From Gammaproteobacteria bacterium (lineage in GTDB: Bacteria; Pseudomonadota; Gammaproteobacteria; Pseudomonadales; UBA5518): 64,000 nt of DNA. Positions 53,876 through 63,246 of this stretch are shown one piece after another. The stretch lies in NCBI GenBank assembly GCA_016705365.1, contig JADIYI010000005.1, forward strand, positions 412,412-476,411. The letters run 5' to 3'. The notes beneath the pieces were generated by a model that searched no databases, was not told the DNA's origin, and saw only the letters and a list, made by a program, of their open reading frames with translations. How positions within the stretch are numbered: position 1 is the stretch's first letter; each line of letters begins with the position of its first letter. Position numbers and translations under genes: made by a program.

Positions 53876-55420
53876 ATGAGCATTTCATTTGTTGCGCGAT
53901 TCGTTGGCCTTGCGTTAATGCTGGCCCCGCTTGCGGAAGCACAGATTTCCCCATTGGTGAAATGGGATAACTCGAGTTGCTTGCCTACAATTTTAGGCGC
54001 GTCAGTGCAATCGGTAGCTGAGCAGATGGTCGCTATTGCGAATGCAAACGCACTCTCTTGTAATGAGCCCGTCCAGTGCACAAATAAAATGTCGCTGGGC
54101 TCAGTAGCCTCAACCAGCTTTGAAGTCATCTCCCAATGCACAGGTACGCACTATCAGCAGCCAGTAGGCAGCACCTGTCCCGATGGATTTGAAATTGTCG
54201 TTGGCGGCACACAATGCACGCGTGCCCATTCGACCTTCGACAAAGATAAGCAACTCCATCAGCCGTGTTCGGTTGGCAATCCGATAGATATGTTGTCCGG
54301 AAACAAATTTGCGTCCGAGGTTGACTACAGAAGCAGCGTTGAATTTCCCCTTGAAGTAATCCGTTATTACAACAGTACACCCAATTTGAAAGCCATTGCG
54401 ACATCGACTAGTTTTGGTGGCTACTGGCGATTTTCCTATGACCGATCGCTTGACATAGGGTCCGGCGTCATCATTGCCGTCAGGCCAAACGGCGCGGTTT
54501 TCTACTACGGGCTTAGCAACGGAATCTGGTCTTCTGATCCAGATGTGAATGCTTCTCTGAAGCAAACTGCAGCTGGGACCTGGGAGCGCACTGACGAGAA
54601 TCGGTTTGTCGAGACATATTCGAGTAGCGGTAAATTAATTTCTATAGCGGATCCAGTCGGGCGGACGCAGAATCTCACTTACACCAATGGTGTATTGGTC
54701 TCGATCACAGATTCTGCCGGTAACGCCCTGATTATTGGCCGCGATACCAATGGGCGCGTTGCATCTATACAGCTGCCAACCAACGAGTACATCAATTATG
54801 GTTATGATCTGATTGGCAATCTGAAAACCGTCTCGTTCCCCCCCAGCGCACCGCTTACGTATCTTTATGAGGATTCCAACGGTCCCCGCCGTTTGACGGG
54901 TATCACTGACGAAGCAGGCATTCGATTTGCAACGTACCAATACGACAGTGTGGGGCGTGCAATTAAATCGGAGCATGCGGGTGCAGCGGGAAAAGTTAGC
55001 ATCGATTACACGATGCTCGAGAATCCGGGTGCTCCTGCTTCGACTGTAACCAACTCTCTCGGCAAGACGACGACATATCACTATTCAACTATTCAAGGTG
55101 TTCGGAAGATTACACACGTGGAGGGGCACGCAAGTACAAATTGTGCTGCCGCCAACCGCCTCATCACGTACGACTCGAATGGCTTCGTGGAATCCAGCAC
55201 GGACTGGAAAGGCATCGTCACAACCTATGTTCACGATGCGCGCGGCCTGGAAACCTCGCGCACAGAGGCGGTGGGTACGTCGGCCGCGCGGACGATCACG
55301 ACTGAGTGGCACCCCACCTGGCGATTGCCAACAAAGATCACAGAGCCCGGTCGGGTTACCGAATTCAGTTATTACACGAATGGTCAGTTGAAAGACCGCA
55401 CCGAGCGAGCTGTTCCATGA
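53876..55420 (+). CDS. RHS-repeat protein, N-terminal half with signal peptide and DUF6531
   Basis: 514 residues from ATG 53876 (the frame is open from 53798, overlapping the small gene before it). Signal peptide SFVARFVGLALMLAPLAEAQ, a Cys-rich exported region, then DUF6531 (CSVGNPIDMLSGNKFASEVD, PLEVIRYYNSTPNLKA) and YD repeats (VGRTQNLTYTNGVLVSITDS, LTGITDEAGIRFATYQYDSV). It stops at RVTEFSYYTNGQLKDRTERA-VP, in mid-repeat. In unbroken relatives the core continues into sequence like that found at 55,590. GC is lower than in the second half. Confidence 0.8.
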   Translation: MSISFVARFVGLALMLAPLAEAQISPLVKWDNSSCLPTILGASVQSVAEQMVAIANANALSCNEPVQCTNKMSLGSVASTSFEVISQCTGTHYQQPVGSTCPDGFEIVVGGTQCTRAHSTFDKDKQLHQPCSVGNPIDMLSGNKFASEVDYRSSVEFPLEVIRYYNSTPNLKAIATSTSFGGYWRFSYDRSLDIGSGVIIAVRPNGAVFYYGLSNGIWSSDPDVNASLKQTAAGTWERTDENRFVETYSSSGKLISIADPVGRTQNLTYTNGVLVSITDSAGNALIIGRDTNGRVASIQLPTNEYINYGYDLIGNLKTVSFPPSAPLTYLYEDSNGPRRLTGITDEAGIRFATYQYDSVGRAIKSEHAGAAGKVSIDYTMLENPGAPASTVTNSLGKTTTYHYSTIQGVRKITHVEGHASTNCAAANRLITYDSNGFVESSTDWKGIVTTYVHDARGLETSRTEAVGTSAARTITTEWHPTWRLPTKITEPGRVTEFSYYTNGQLKDRTERAVP

Positions 55421-55493
55421 AGACTGGTATAAGTCGTTCAACAATTGCGCGTTCCAGTGAACAAACGCTAACCACGACACGAGAAGCCGCACC

Positions 55494-58357
55494 ATGAACC
55501 ACCCCCTGCGCCGATTGCTCAGCCTCACGGTCCTCGCGCCGGTGTGCTTGCAGGCTGCGAGCGCGCTTGCGGTAGACGATCGCGTCACCAAGTACACCTA
55601 CACGGCTTCCGGGCAGGTCGCAACAATCGACGGCCCGCGCACGGACGTTGCGGACATCACGAGCTACACCTACAACGCAGGGCAATCCCGCGACCCGTAC
55701 CAACGCCCTGGGGCATGTCACCCAGTGGACCGATTACAATGCCAGCGGCCAGCCCACGCGGATGGTTGATCCGAATGGGGTGATTCGCGGGAGTTCACCT
55801 ACTGGCCGCGCGGCTGGCTCAAGACCATCAAGGTGAAGGCGAGCGGCATTCCCGGCGCCGTCGATGCCACCACCACCGTGACGTACAAGCCCTTTGGCAA
55901 GCCGCAGCGGATCACCCTGCCCGATGGGAGTTATGCCCTGTACACCTATGACGCTGCCCAGCGCCTGACGAAAATCACCGACGCGGCCGGCAATTACCTG
56001 TCCTACACCTTGGACGCGGCCGGGAACGTGACATGGGAGCGGATCCGCAAGACGGACAATTCGCTGATGTATGCCTACAACCGGGTGTATGACGAGCTGA
56101 GCCGCCAGATCGGAGACAACGGGACGACGACGGTGCTGTCCTACGACGATAACGGCAACCTGACGCAGACGATCGCGCGCCCGGGGGGCGCACGACGCAG
56201 CAGGCGTTCGATGCGCGCGACCGGCTGAGCACGCTCAGCGATGCGAATGTCCCGGTGACCGGGGTCACGCAGTATGGCTACAACGCTCAGGACGCGCTGG
56301 CCACGGTGCAGGACCCGCGCGGCGCCACGACCAGCTACCAGGTCGACCCGCTCGGCAATCTCACGCAGCTCAGCAGCCCCGACACCGGCATCACGACCTT
56401 CACGCCCGACAGTGCAGGCAACGTGACCAGCCGCACGGATGCGAGCGGCAGGACCTGGACCTACACCCACGACGCGCTGAATCGCCTGCGCGTGGTGAAC
56501 TGGGCAAGCGGACCAATCGATTACCAGTACGACCAGACGGGCAACCAGCGCCTGGGGTTGGGCGTCTGACGACGATCACCGAGACCGGCACGCATCTCGC
56601 GGCCCTGAGTTCCGGAATCGAGACCCGCTACTACTACGATCTGCGCGGCAACGTGGTTCGCCAGGAAGGCAATGTTGGTGGTTATGCCTACAGCGTGGGT
56701 TACCGCTGGGATCTGGCCGACCATCTGACGGGGATCACCGATCCCGATGGACGCGAGATCAGCTACGGCCGTAACGGGGTGGGGCAGATCGGTTCTGTTC
56801 AAAGCAGTGATGGCATCCCGGCTGTTACGCTGGCCGGCACCATCAGCCCACGCGCCCTTCGGCGGGCCGAGCGGGTGGCAGTTCTGGAACCAGCAGACCG
56901 TGAGCGTGGGGCGTGACCCAAATACCGGATAACCAGGCTGCAATCGAGCCGAGGCGCCGGCGGGGGCGGTGGCCCAGGACCTGACGCTGACCTACAACAC
57001 CGCCAACCTGGTGACTGTGATCACGGACAACACGGCGGCGCTCTCCGGAGAGAGCTTTGGTTACGACAAGCTCTACCGCCTGGTCAACAGCACGGGCAGC
57101 TACGGCGCCTGGTGTGGAAATACGACGCCACGGGCAACCGCACGAAGCAGACGCTGAACACCACGGTGTCGAATCTTGCCTATCCCGCCACCAACAACCG
57201 CCTGACGAGCGTGGGGAGCCTGACCCGACAATACGATGCCGCCGGCAACCTGAGGCAGGAATTGCGGTCCGATGGCAGCACGCGCAGCTATGCCTACAAC
57301 GCAATGAACCGGCTGAGCGCGGTCACCCGCACCGTTGGCGGCTCGGGCGCGATGCCGGTGGCCTCGTATACCACAACGCGCTCGGGCAGCGGTGGCGAAG
57401 TACGTGGCGGCGAGCGGGCAGTGGACCTATTATGTATGATCTGGACGGGAAGCTGCTGGTCGAGCAGCCGGGCAACAGCACGGCGCACCGCGATCATGTG
57501 TATCTCGATGCCTTACCCCTGGCGCTGATCGATGTACCCGTCAACCCCACTACACAAGCGACCAAGGCCTATGCGATCCACACCGATCATCTCGGCACGC
57601 CGATGCGGCTTACGGACACCACCGGAACGGTGGTCTGGGCGCTCGACAGCACGCCCTTCGATGCGATCCACGGTGCTTTCGGCCTGCCCAACGAGGACGT
57701 CGATCTGAACGGCATCTCGATCACCTACAACGCGCGCTTCCCGGGGCAATACTTTGATGCCGAGACGGGGCTGAACTACAACTACTTCCGGTATTACGAC
57801 CCATCTACAGGAAGGTACGTAACTTCCGACCCCATCGGTCTGAATGGTGGTCTAAACACTTATGCGTACGTCGGTGGGAATCCGTTATCTCGCATTGATC
57901 CATATGGATTGAGATGTATTCAAGGGGTTGGTTGCTACACCACTCCAGAAGAAGCTACAGCAGCTAATTCCGGTAATTATAATAAATACTATCAGCTTGC
58001 ATGTGCTGGGGTGATGCTTACGCATGCTTTGCTCAGCACGTTGCTGCTAATGATGATTTGGATGGTCATCTAGCCACTTGGTGGCTGAATCGCGCTTTGG
58101 ATGAGCATGCTGAAGAAAGCAAGCAATGCATAGACAAAGAAGGAACCATGGAACAGATTCGCAAAGATCTTGCAAATGCCTATGCTGATTATTTGCCGCA
58201 ATCACAAGACCAAGCGGCTTGGCCAACAGTTAACGGGGTAACTCAATTTCATTGGAATGAATTTGCGAAATATGGATTGCCCCCATCGACATTTGGTGGA
58301 ACTCCAGGCGGATCAACGCCAGTCTGGTCTAGCCATTGGTGCCCAAATTGTCGTTGA
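55494..58357 (+). pseudogene. RHS-repeat protein, C-terminal half with its own signal peptide and a WC..C toxin tip; many frameshifts
   Basis: Signal peptide MNHPLRRLLSLTVLAPVCLQ-AASALA leads directly into mid-core repeats (YTYTASGQVATIDGPRTDVA, ALGHVTQWTDYNASGQPTRM, LYTYDAAQRLTKITDAAGNY). Frames change near 55684, 55788, 56185, 56556, 56848, 57110, 57372 and 57999, several at G or C runs. The core ends TDHLGTPMRLTDTTGTVVWA, FPGQYFDAETGLNYNYFRYY, YVTSDPIGLNGGLNTYAYVG, GNPLSRIDPYGL. The tip follows: GDAYACFAQHVAANDD, TMEQIRKDLANAYADYL, FHWNEFAKYGLPPSTFGGTPG, HWCPNCR. The tip is much richer in AT than the core. The membrane immunity candidate follows 15 bases later. Confidence 0.72.
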
Positions 58358-58372
58358 TGTTTGAATATCGCT

Positions 58373-58867
58373 ATGGATGACGCACCAGTGATGAAACCAG
58401 GATTTTTACGCGCGTTAGTTGGATTTATTTCTAGCTGGGCTGTATCTGTGTTGATTGCATTCTTTTTTGGTTTTTTATTTTCTCTTTACATGCTAGAAGG
58501 TCATCGGGTTGATTTTATTAAAGCGATTGGTCAGGGTAGTACAGATGCGTATGATGTATTGCTTTTTGTGGCAGGAACAATAACTATTGTCGCTGCTGTT
58601 GTATCTTTGGTGATAACTATTTTTATTGCAGCGCCGCTCTATGTTTTGTCATTGCATAAACAAAAAACTTCAATGCGTATTTATGTGGCTGCGGGTTTGA
58701 TTATTGCGCTTTCCGCTGCTGTTGTAGTAATCACGATTCAGCAAATCGCATTTCCTCAAGCAGTGTCTGAGGTTTATTGGCTTGAGTTTGTTTCAATGCT
58801 TACGGCTGGGCCTGCATATACCACAACGTTCTGGGCGCTTGTGTTTCGCCAGCGATCCTTTATTTAG
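58373..58867 (+). CDS. Four-helix membrane protein, putative immunity partner of the RHS tip
   Basis: 164 residues from ATG 58373 (TTG 58361 is possible). Hydrophobic segments: LVGFISSWAVSVLIAFFFGF (about 14-33, extending to 40), VLLFVAGTITIVAAVVSLVI (62-95), YVAAGLIIALSAAVVVITIQ (105-124) and EFVSMLTAGPAYTTTFWALV (138-157). No family recognised. It is AT-rich like the tip before it, lies 15 bases downstream, and ends just before a terminator, so the pair looks like one transferred unit. Immunity function is inference from position. Confidence 0.6.
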   Translation: MDDAPVMKPGFLRALVGFISSWAVSVLIAFFFGFLFSLYMLEGHRVDFIKAIGQGSTDAYDVLLFVAGTITIVAAVVSLVITIFIAAPLYVLSLHKQKTSMRIYVAAGLIIALSAAVVVITIQQIAFPQAVSEVYWLEFVSMLTAGPAYTTTFWALVFRQRSFI

Positions 58868-58884
58868 TAGCGAACACCCCACCC

Positions 58885-58906
58885 AAGCCCCGCTGTCGCG
58901 GGGCTT
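58885..58906 (+). terminator. Hairpin terminator after the RHS/immunity unit
   Basis: Perfect 9-bp stem AAGCCCCGC / GCGGGGCTT with a TGTC loop, 18 bases after the stop codon. It is weak in trailing T because the IS66 element and its target duplication begin immediately after. Confidence 0.6.
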
Positions 58907-58944
58907 GTCGTATCGTAAGCGTACGGCGAATACCGTCTGGACAA

Positions 58945-59526
58945 TCAGATGCGTAGGCGTCCGAGTTTCCGGTTTACGATCTCAATGTCGAATTCAGTGG
59001 GATCGAACCCATCACCACACCAGGCAAGCATGTCGGCATGCTCCTCGTGCGTGGGGTCTGTGATAGCCTCAAAAAAATATTGATAGCCCGGCGGGCCACC
59101 GACATCTTCCGGCGGGCAGGCATTTTCACCGCCAACGCACATGGCTCCCTGCGCCGATTCTGTTGCCGGCAACACCTTTTCGATCTTTATCTTGTGTTCC
59201 CACCCGTCACCGAAGTCGTAGACGTAGCGGCAGGTTTTTCCGCGTCCCAAGGCGGAAACGAGCGCAACACCTTTTTCCGCCGTTACGCTCCCGGGTGCAT
59301 CCCAGTCCGGATCTGGCACGCCATAGCGGCGCTGACCAATCTCGAATTCATGCAGGTGACTATCCGTCCAGCCCATCGCGTACTGGATTACATCGTGCAG
59401 TTGGTGGAGTTTGATCGTCTGCGGCACGAGGAGAACCCGCCAGACCTTGGGCTCGACCCATGCGAGTTCGATGCGCAACTGCAGCCATGGACGCGGGGGA
59501 CGTATCGGACGCACCTTCGTTGCCAT
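58945..59526 (-). CDS. Plasmid pRiA4b ORF-3 family protein (IS66 passenger)
   Basis: 193 residues. QLRIELAWVEPKVWRVLLVP opens the domain; AMGWTDSHLHEFEIGQRRYG, RYVYDFGDGWEHKIKIEKVL and CPPEDVGGPPGYQYFFEAIT are hallmarks of the PRiA4_ORF3 family. Function is unknown. It starts three bases after the tnpC stop, on the same strand and inside the element's inverted repeats, so it travels with the IS. Intact, unlike the transposition genes beside it. Confidence 0.9.
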   Translation of the reverse strand: MATKVRPIRPPRPWLQLRIELAWVEPKVWRVLLVPQTIKLHQLHDVIQYAMGWTDSHLHEFEIGQRRYGVPDPDWDAPGSVTAEKGVALVSALGRGKTCRYVYDFGDGWEHKIKIEKVLPATESAQGAMCVGGENACPPEDVGGPPGYQYFFEAITDPTHEEHADMLAWCGDGFDPTEFDIEIVNRKLGRLRI

Positions 59527-59529
59527 GGT

Positions 59530-61034
59530 TCAGGCCGCCTCTTGCTGATGTCCTGGGATCGCGATCTGCACATTCCACGGCAACAACTCATCGACCCGAT
59601 TGATTGGATGCTCGCCAATGCAGCCGATCACGTGCCGCAGGTACGCCTCCGGGGTCGAGTCCGCTCAGTTGCGCGCTGCCGATCAGGCTGTACATCGCCG
59701 CCGCACGCTCGCCGCCGCTGTCGGAACCGGCAAACAAATAGTTCTTGCGCCCGAGCGCCACGGGACGCAGCGCGCGCTCGGCGGCGTTGTTGTCGATCTC
59801 GAGGTGCCCGTCGTCGCGGTAGCGCGTTAGCGCCGCCCAGCGCCCGAGTGCGTAACGCACAGCCTCGGCCAGCCCCGATTTGCGCGGCACCTGGGTCAGG
59901 ATGTTGTCCAGCCACGCGTGCAGTTGCTTGAGTATCGGACCGGCCCGCGCCTGGCGAACCGCGCGACGCGTATCGGGCGGGTGGCCCCGAATCTCGGCCT
60001 CGACCGCATACAGCGCGGCGATTTGCGCCAGTGCGGCAGCGGCCAGCGGGCTGCCCTGAGCCTGGTGCACCTCGTAGAGCTTGCGCCGGGCGTGCGCCCA
60101 GCACGCGGACTCGACGATTTGCTCACTCGCAAACAGTTTGCCGAAGCCGGCATACCCATCGGCGTGCAGGGTGCCGTGGAAGGCTTGCAGGTGCCGTTGC
60201 GGATGCACGCCCTTGCGATCCGGCGAATAGGCAAACCACACCGCCGGTGCGCTGTCGCCGTGGGCGGGGCGTTCATCACGCACCAGGTCCACAGCCGTGC
60301 GGTCTTCGTGCGGCCACGTCCGGGTGCGAGTACCGGCACCGGGGTGTCATCGGCGTGCAGCGTCGCGCCGGCGAGCACATGACGGCGGGTCGCGTCGACA
60401 AGGGGGTGCAGCAGGGTTGAGCATTCGCCTACCAACCGGCCAGCGTCGAACGCGACAGATCCACGTCCTCGCGCATAGATCCCGCTCTGCCGGTACAGCG
60501 GCAGGTGGTCGCGGCACTTGAGACCAGCACGTGCGCCAGCAATCCCGGACCGGCCTTGCCGCGCGCGATCGGGCGCGCTGGCGCATCGGCCTGCACGATC
60601 GCTCACCGCCGCCAGCTTCGGGCGCACATGGCGAATCACCTTGCAGCGCGCCGGTACATACTCCAGCATCTCGGCGACATCCTCGCCAATCAGGCGTAAC
60701 CGACCCCGCAGTCGGGGCAGCAGGTGCCGGCAGGGTGTGGATCTGCATCTCGCGCGGCAGATGGGCCGGGAGCGGTTTGCGTACGGGAATGCGGGGCCCG
60801 GCACGCGCGGCACCCGGATCGACCGCAACCGAACCGATCGTTGGGGTAGGCTGCGTGGTGGCCAACAGATTGAGCTGATCAACATGGCCCTCGAAGCGCT
60901 CGGCGCGGCGGCCAAAGTGCAGGCGCTGCAACGGCGATCATCAGCTTCAGATGGGCGATCTCGCTGCGCTGCGTCGCAATAACAGCCTGCAATTTGGCGG
61001 TGTTATCGGGGTGGTTATCAGCAGCGTTTTGCAT
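59530..61034 (-). pseudogene. tnpC: IS66 transposase TnpC, several frameshifts
   Basis: Start MQNAADNHPDNTAKLQAVIA with the leading coiled coil, QRLHFGRRAERFEGHVDQLN, RLIGEDVAEMLEYVPARCKV, LHADDTPVPVLAPGRGRTKT (catalytic-region Asp), LHADGYAGFGKLFASEQIVE, EIDNNAAERALRPVALGRKN (catalytic-region Glu) and the end LRHVIGCIGEHPINRVDELL. These parts lie in different frames, with shifts near 60915, 60720, 60600, 60290 and 59655. Restored it would be a normal 500-residue IS66 DDE transposase. Confidence 0.85.
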
Positions 61035-61041
61035 GCGTGCA

Positions 61042-61423
61042 TTATAGTTTTGCATAAATCGCCGCAAAAAACGCCGTGAATTTGCGAGCCAGACGTGGCG
61101 CGGTGCGCACCGGACGGCGCCAATCGATGCCCCCGAGCAGCATCGATAATTGCGCGTGCGACAACGCCACTTTGCCCGCTTGTGCCTGTGGCCACGAAGT
61201 GTCCGCGCTCGAGGCGCTTGGCAAACAAACACATCCCGTCGCCATCCCACCACAGCACTTTGATGCGATCGCCGCGTCGACCGCGGAAGACAAACAACTG
61301 CCCCGAGAACGGGTCGGCGAGCAGCTGCGACTGCACCAGTGCCGCCAGGCCATCGAAGCCGCGGCGCATATCCGTCGCACCCGCCGCAATCCAGATCCGG
61401 GTGCCCGCCAGCAATGCCATCAT
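61042..61423 (-). pseudogene. tnpB: IS66 TnpB (Orf2 family), one frameshift
   Basis: RIWIAAGATDMRRGFDGLAA, DPFSGQLFVFRGRRGDRIKV and LWWDGDGMCLFAKRLERGHF in one frame; WPQAQAGKVALSHAQLSMLL and GGIDWRRPVRT in the next, the switch lying near 61195. This is the standard accessory protein of IS66 elements, about 115-127 residues. It starts inside the end of tnpA. Confidence 0.87.
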
Positions 61424-61755
61424 CGCAGCAACTGCTCGAGTACCACGCGCAGTGTCGACATGCGGTTGCCCTTCGATATGCAGCCGGCCACGCGAACACT
61501 CGATGAGCAGTGAACCGTTGCCCTGAGCACGTGCATGATGTGCAGTCGCAGACGGCTGTGTGACTGCGCTGTGGACGATCTCCACTTGAACACCTGGTTG
61601 GCATTGATGCCATGATGACGGGCAATCCGCGCGACCGACAAGGCTCCCGGACGAAAGGTCTCCTCGACGACGACACGTTTGAATTCCTGAGAATGATGCC
61701 GATACCGACTGCGACCCCGCGCAGGTGAAACAGGATCAAGCGAATTTGTGTCCAT
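61420..61755 (-). pseudogene. tnpA: IS66 TnpA (helix-turn-helix Orf1), probably frameshifted
   Basis: From ATG 61755: RHHSQEFKRVVVEETFRPGA, LSVARIARHHGINANQVFKWR, the IS3/IS66-type helix-turn-helix. The middle is out of frame (the alternative frame reads GSLLIECSRGRLHIEGQPHV), and the first frame resumes for the end STLRVVLEQLLR. Two compensating indels are implied. Confidence 0.8.
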
Positions 61756-61878
61756 AAATCATTCGTGGACTCAATTGGTGTGTCCCCTCCAGAGGGTATG
61801 CTTACGAACCGCTACCGTCGCGTCGAGAGGGTGCTGGCCGGACGCTTACGTCGTATCTGCCTTTAGCGGCGGGTTGTT

Positions 61879-62216
61879 TTATTTACTCCCTTGTGCCGCC
61901 TTCGCGGTGCTCCTTGTAGCGGCCTGGCTTTGGGTGCGTTGCACCATGCGCTTGGCCTGGTGCTTCAGGATCAGGCCGTCCAGCACCTCCAAAGCCGTCT
62001 TACGCTCTTCCTCGTCAAATTGACGCAGGGCTTCAAACTGGAGTTTCAGCTCATCGTCCGGCCCGCGCTCGTCTTCCTCGAACAATAGCCAGTCCGTGCT
62101 GGCCGTCAACGCCGCCAATTTCTTCATCACGTCCGGTGTCGGCTGGGCGGTGCCCGCCTCATAGCGCTGAATCTGCGTCAGATGCACCCTGGACAGGTCG
62201 GCCGTCCCTGCTACGT
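61879..62216 (-). pseudogene. XRE-family regulator, N-terminus lost
   Basis: AGTADLSRVHLTQIQRYEAG is the recognition part of a Cro/CI-type helix-turn-helix; it is followed by DWLLFEEDERGPDDELKLQF and EERKTALEVLDGLILKHQAK, a C-terminal region common in XRE regulators of toxin-antitoxin or phage origin. The first helices and the start are missing: upstream the frame runs into the AAAAGGGGACAGATT motif (62219-62236). Likely a regulator cut by recombination. Confidence 0.7.
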
Positions 62217-62218
62217 GG

Positions 62219-62236
62219 AAAAAAGGGGACAGATTC
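62219..62236 (+). repeat. GGGGACAGATT-type dispersed motif
   Basis: AAAAAAGGGGACAGATTC. The same core, AAAAGGGGACGGATTTATTT or a one-base variant, occurs on the minus strand at 46101-46122, 48260-48280 and 50500-50520. In each case a gene fragment is cut off at the motif. The 62237-62341 stretch next to it shows no gene; a minus-strand reading (RRFTMNSMLRNLWGYIRICP) ends in this motif. Confidence 0.6.
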
Positions 62237-62470
62237 TGATGTATCCCCACAAATTACGTAGCATGGAGTTCATTGTAAAACGCCTCGATGGCGGAGCAGA
62301 GCAGCTTGGGGTCTGGCATTCGTGAAGCGGTTCCCGGCAGCTGTCAAGCGACACCCAGTATTGCGCACTAAGGCGACGCAGTCTTGCGCATGGTTTCCGG
62401 GATTTGTGTCGCTGAATCAAGGAGTTGAAGGGTAGATCCCGTTGTCCAGCGACACCGGGATGTGTGGTGG

Positions 62471-63246
62471 CTATTGATTGGCGGCAGCGAGCGCAGTCTC
62501 GAGGTCACGGAGCCGGTAGGATCGCCCGCGGATATTCAGTACATGGCTGTGATGCAGCAACCGATCCAGAATCGCGGTGGCGAGGATTTCATCGCCGGCA
62601 AGGATGTCGGGCCACGCTTCGACGCCCTTGTTGGTGGTGATCAGAATGGCGCCCTTCTGATAGCGGTGTGCAACTAGCCGGAAGAACAACGAGGCGTCCT
62701 GTCGCGTCATCGGTTCAAAGCCCACTTCGTCGAGGATCAGCAAGCTCGTGTTGATGTACTTCTTGCGCCGCAGCAGTGCGGCACTGAGCGCGGCGTCACG
62801 ACGCATCACGGCGAGTAGCTCGTCGAGCCGGTAGAACACCACGCCGAACCCGTGCTCGATCGCCTTCACGCCGAGCGCGACCGCAAGGTGTGTTTTGCCG
62901 ACCCCAGGCGGCCCTTGGATCAGGAGTGTGCGGTTCTCACGGATCCACTGGCAGGTCGCCAACGTCTCTATGCGCGAGCGCTCGACCGAGGGCTGGAACG
63001 AGAAGTCGAAGGAAGCCAGGTCGGCAACCCGGAGAGTCGCAGCGAGGTCTGCAGGCGACGTTCCTCACGCCGATCGAGTTCGGCATCGAGTAGCTGATCG
63101 AGCAGTTGGTGCGGCGCGCTGTTGTCTTTGACGGCCTTGCTGATGAGTTCGTCGAGTTGCTCGGCGGCGTACAGGCACCCAATGCGCTCAAGACGGTTTC
63201 GGGTGGCGTCGAGATCGACCGTGGTGGTGTGAGCTTTGCGGTTCAT
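62471..63246 (-). pseudogene. istB: IS21 helper ATPase IstB, one frameshift
   Basis: N-terminus LDATRNRLERIGCLYAAEQL to EERRLQTSLRLSG in one frame. Then ADLASFDFSFQPSVERSRIE, the Walker A LLIQGPPGVGKTHLAVALGV, LLILDEVGFEPMTRQDASLF and TTNKGVEAWPDILAGDEILA in the other. The shift is near 63025-63035 and one base restores about 258 residues. IstB is the AAA+ partner that remodels target DNA for IstA. Confidence 0.88.

Larger units (their letters stand above)
58915..61849 (-). mobile_element. IS66-family insertion sequence with passenger gene
   Basis: Ends are inverted repeats starting GTAAGCGT: left GTAAGCGTACGGCGAATACC (58915 on), right complement GTAAGCGTCCGGCCAGCACC (from 61849 back). They match at 22 of 28 positions (58915-58942 and 61822-61849). 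The element is flanked by a perfect 8-bp duplication GTCGTATC (58907-58914 and 61850-61857), the size expected for IS66. Inside, all on the minus strand: tnpA, tnpB, tnpC and a pRiA4b ORF-3-type gene. The clean duplication points to a recent jump, so the several frameshifts within may be sequencing errors. Confidence 0.9.
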
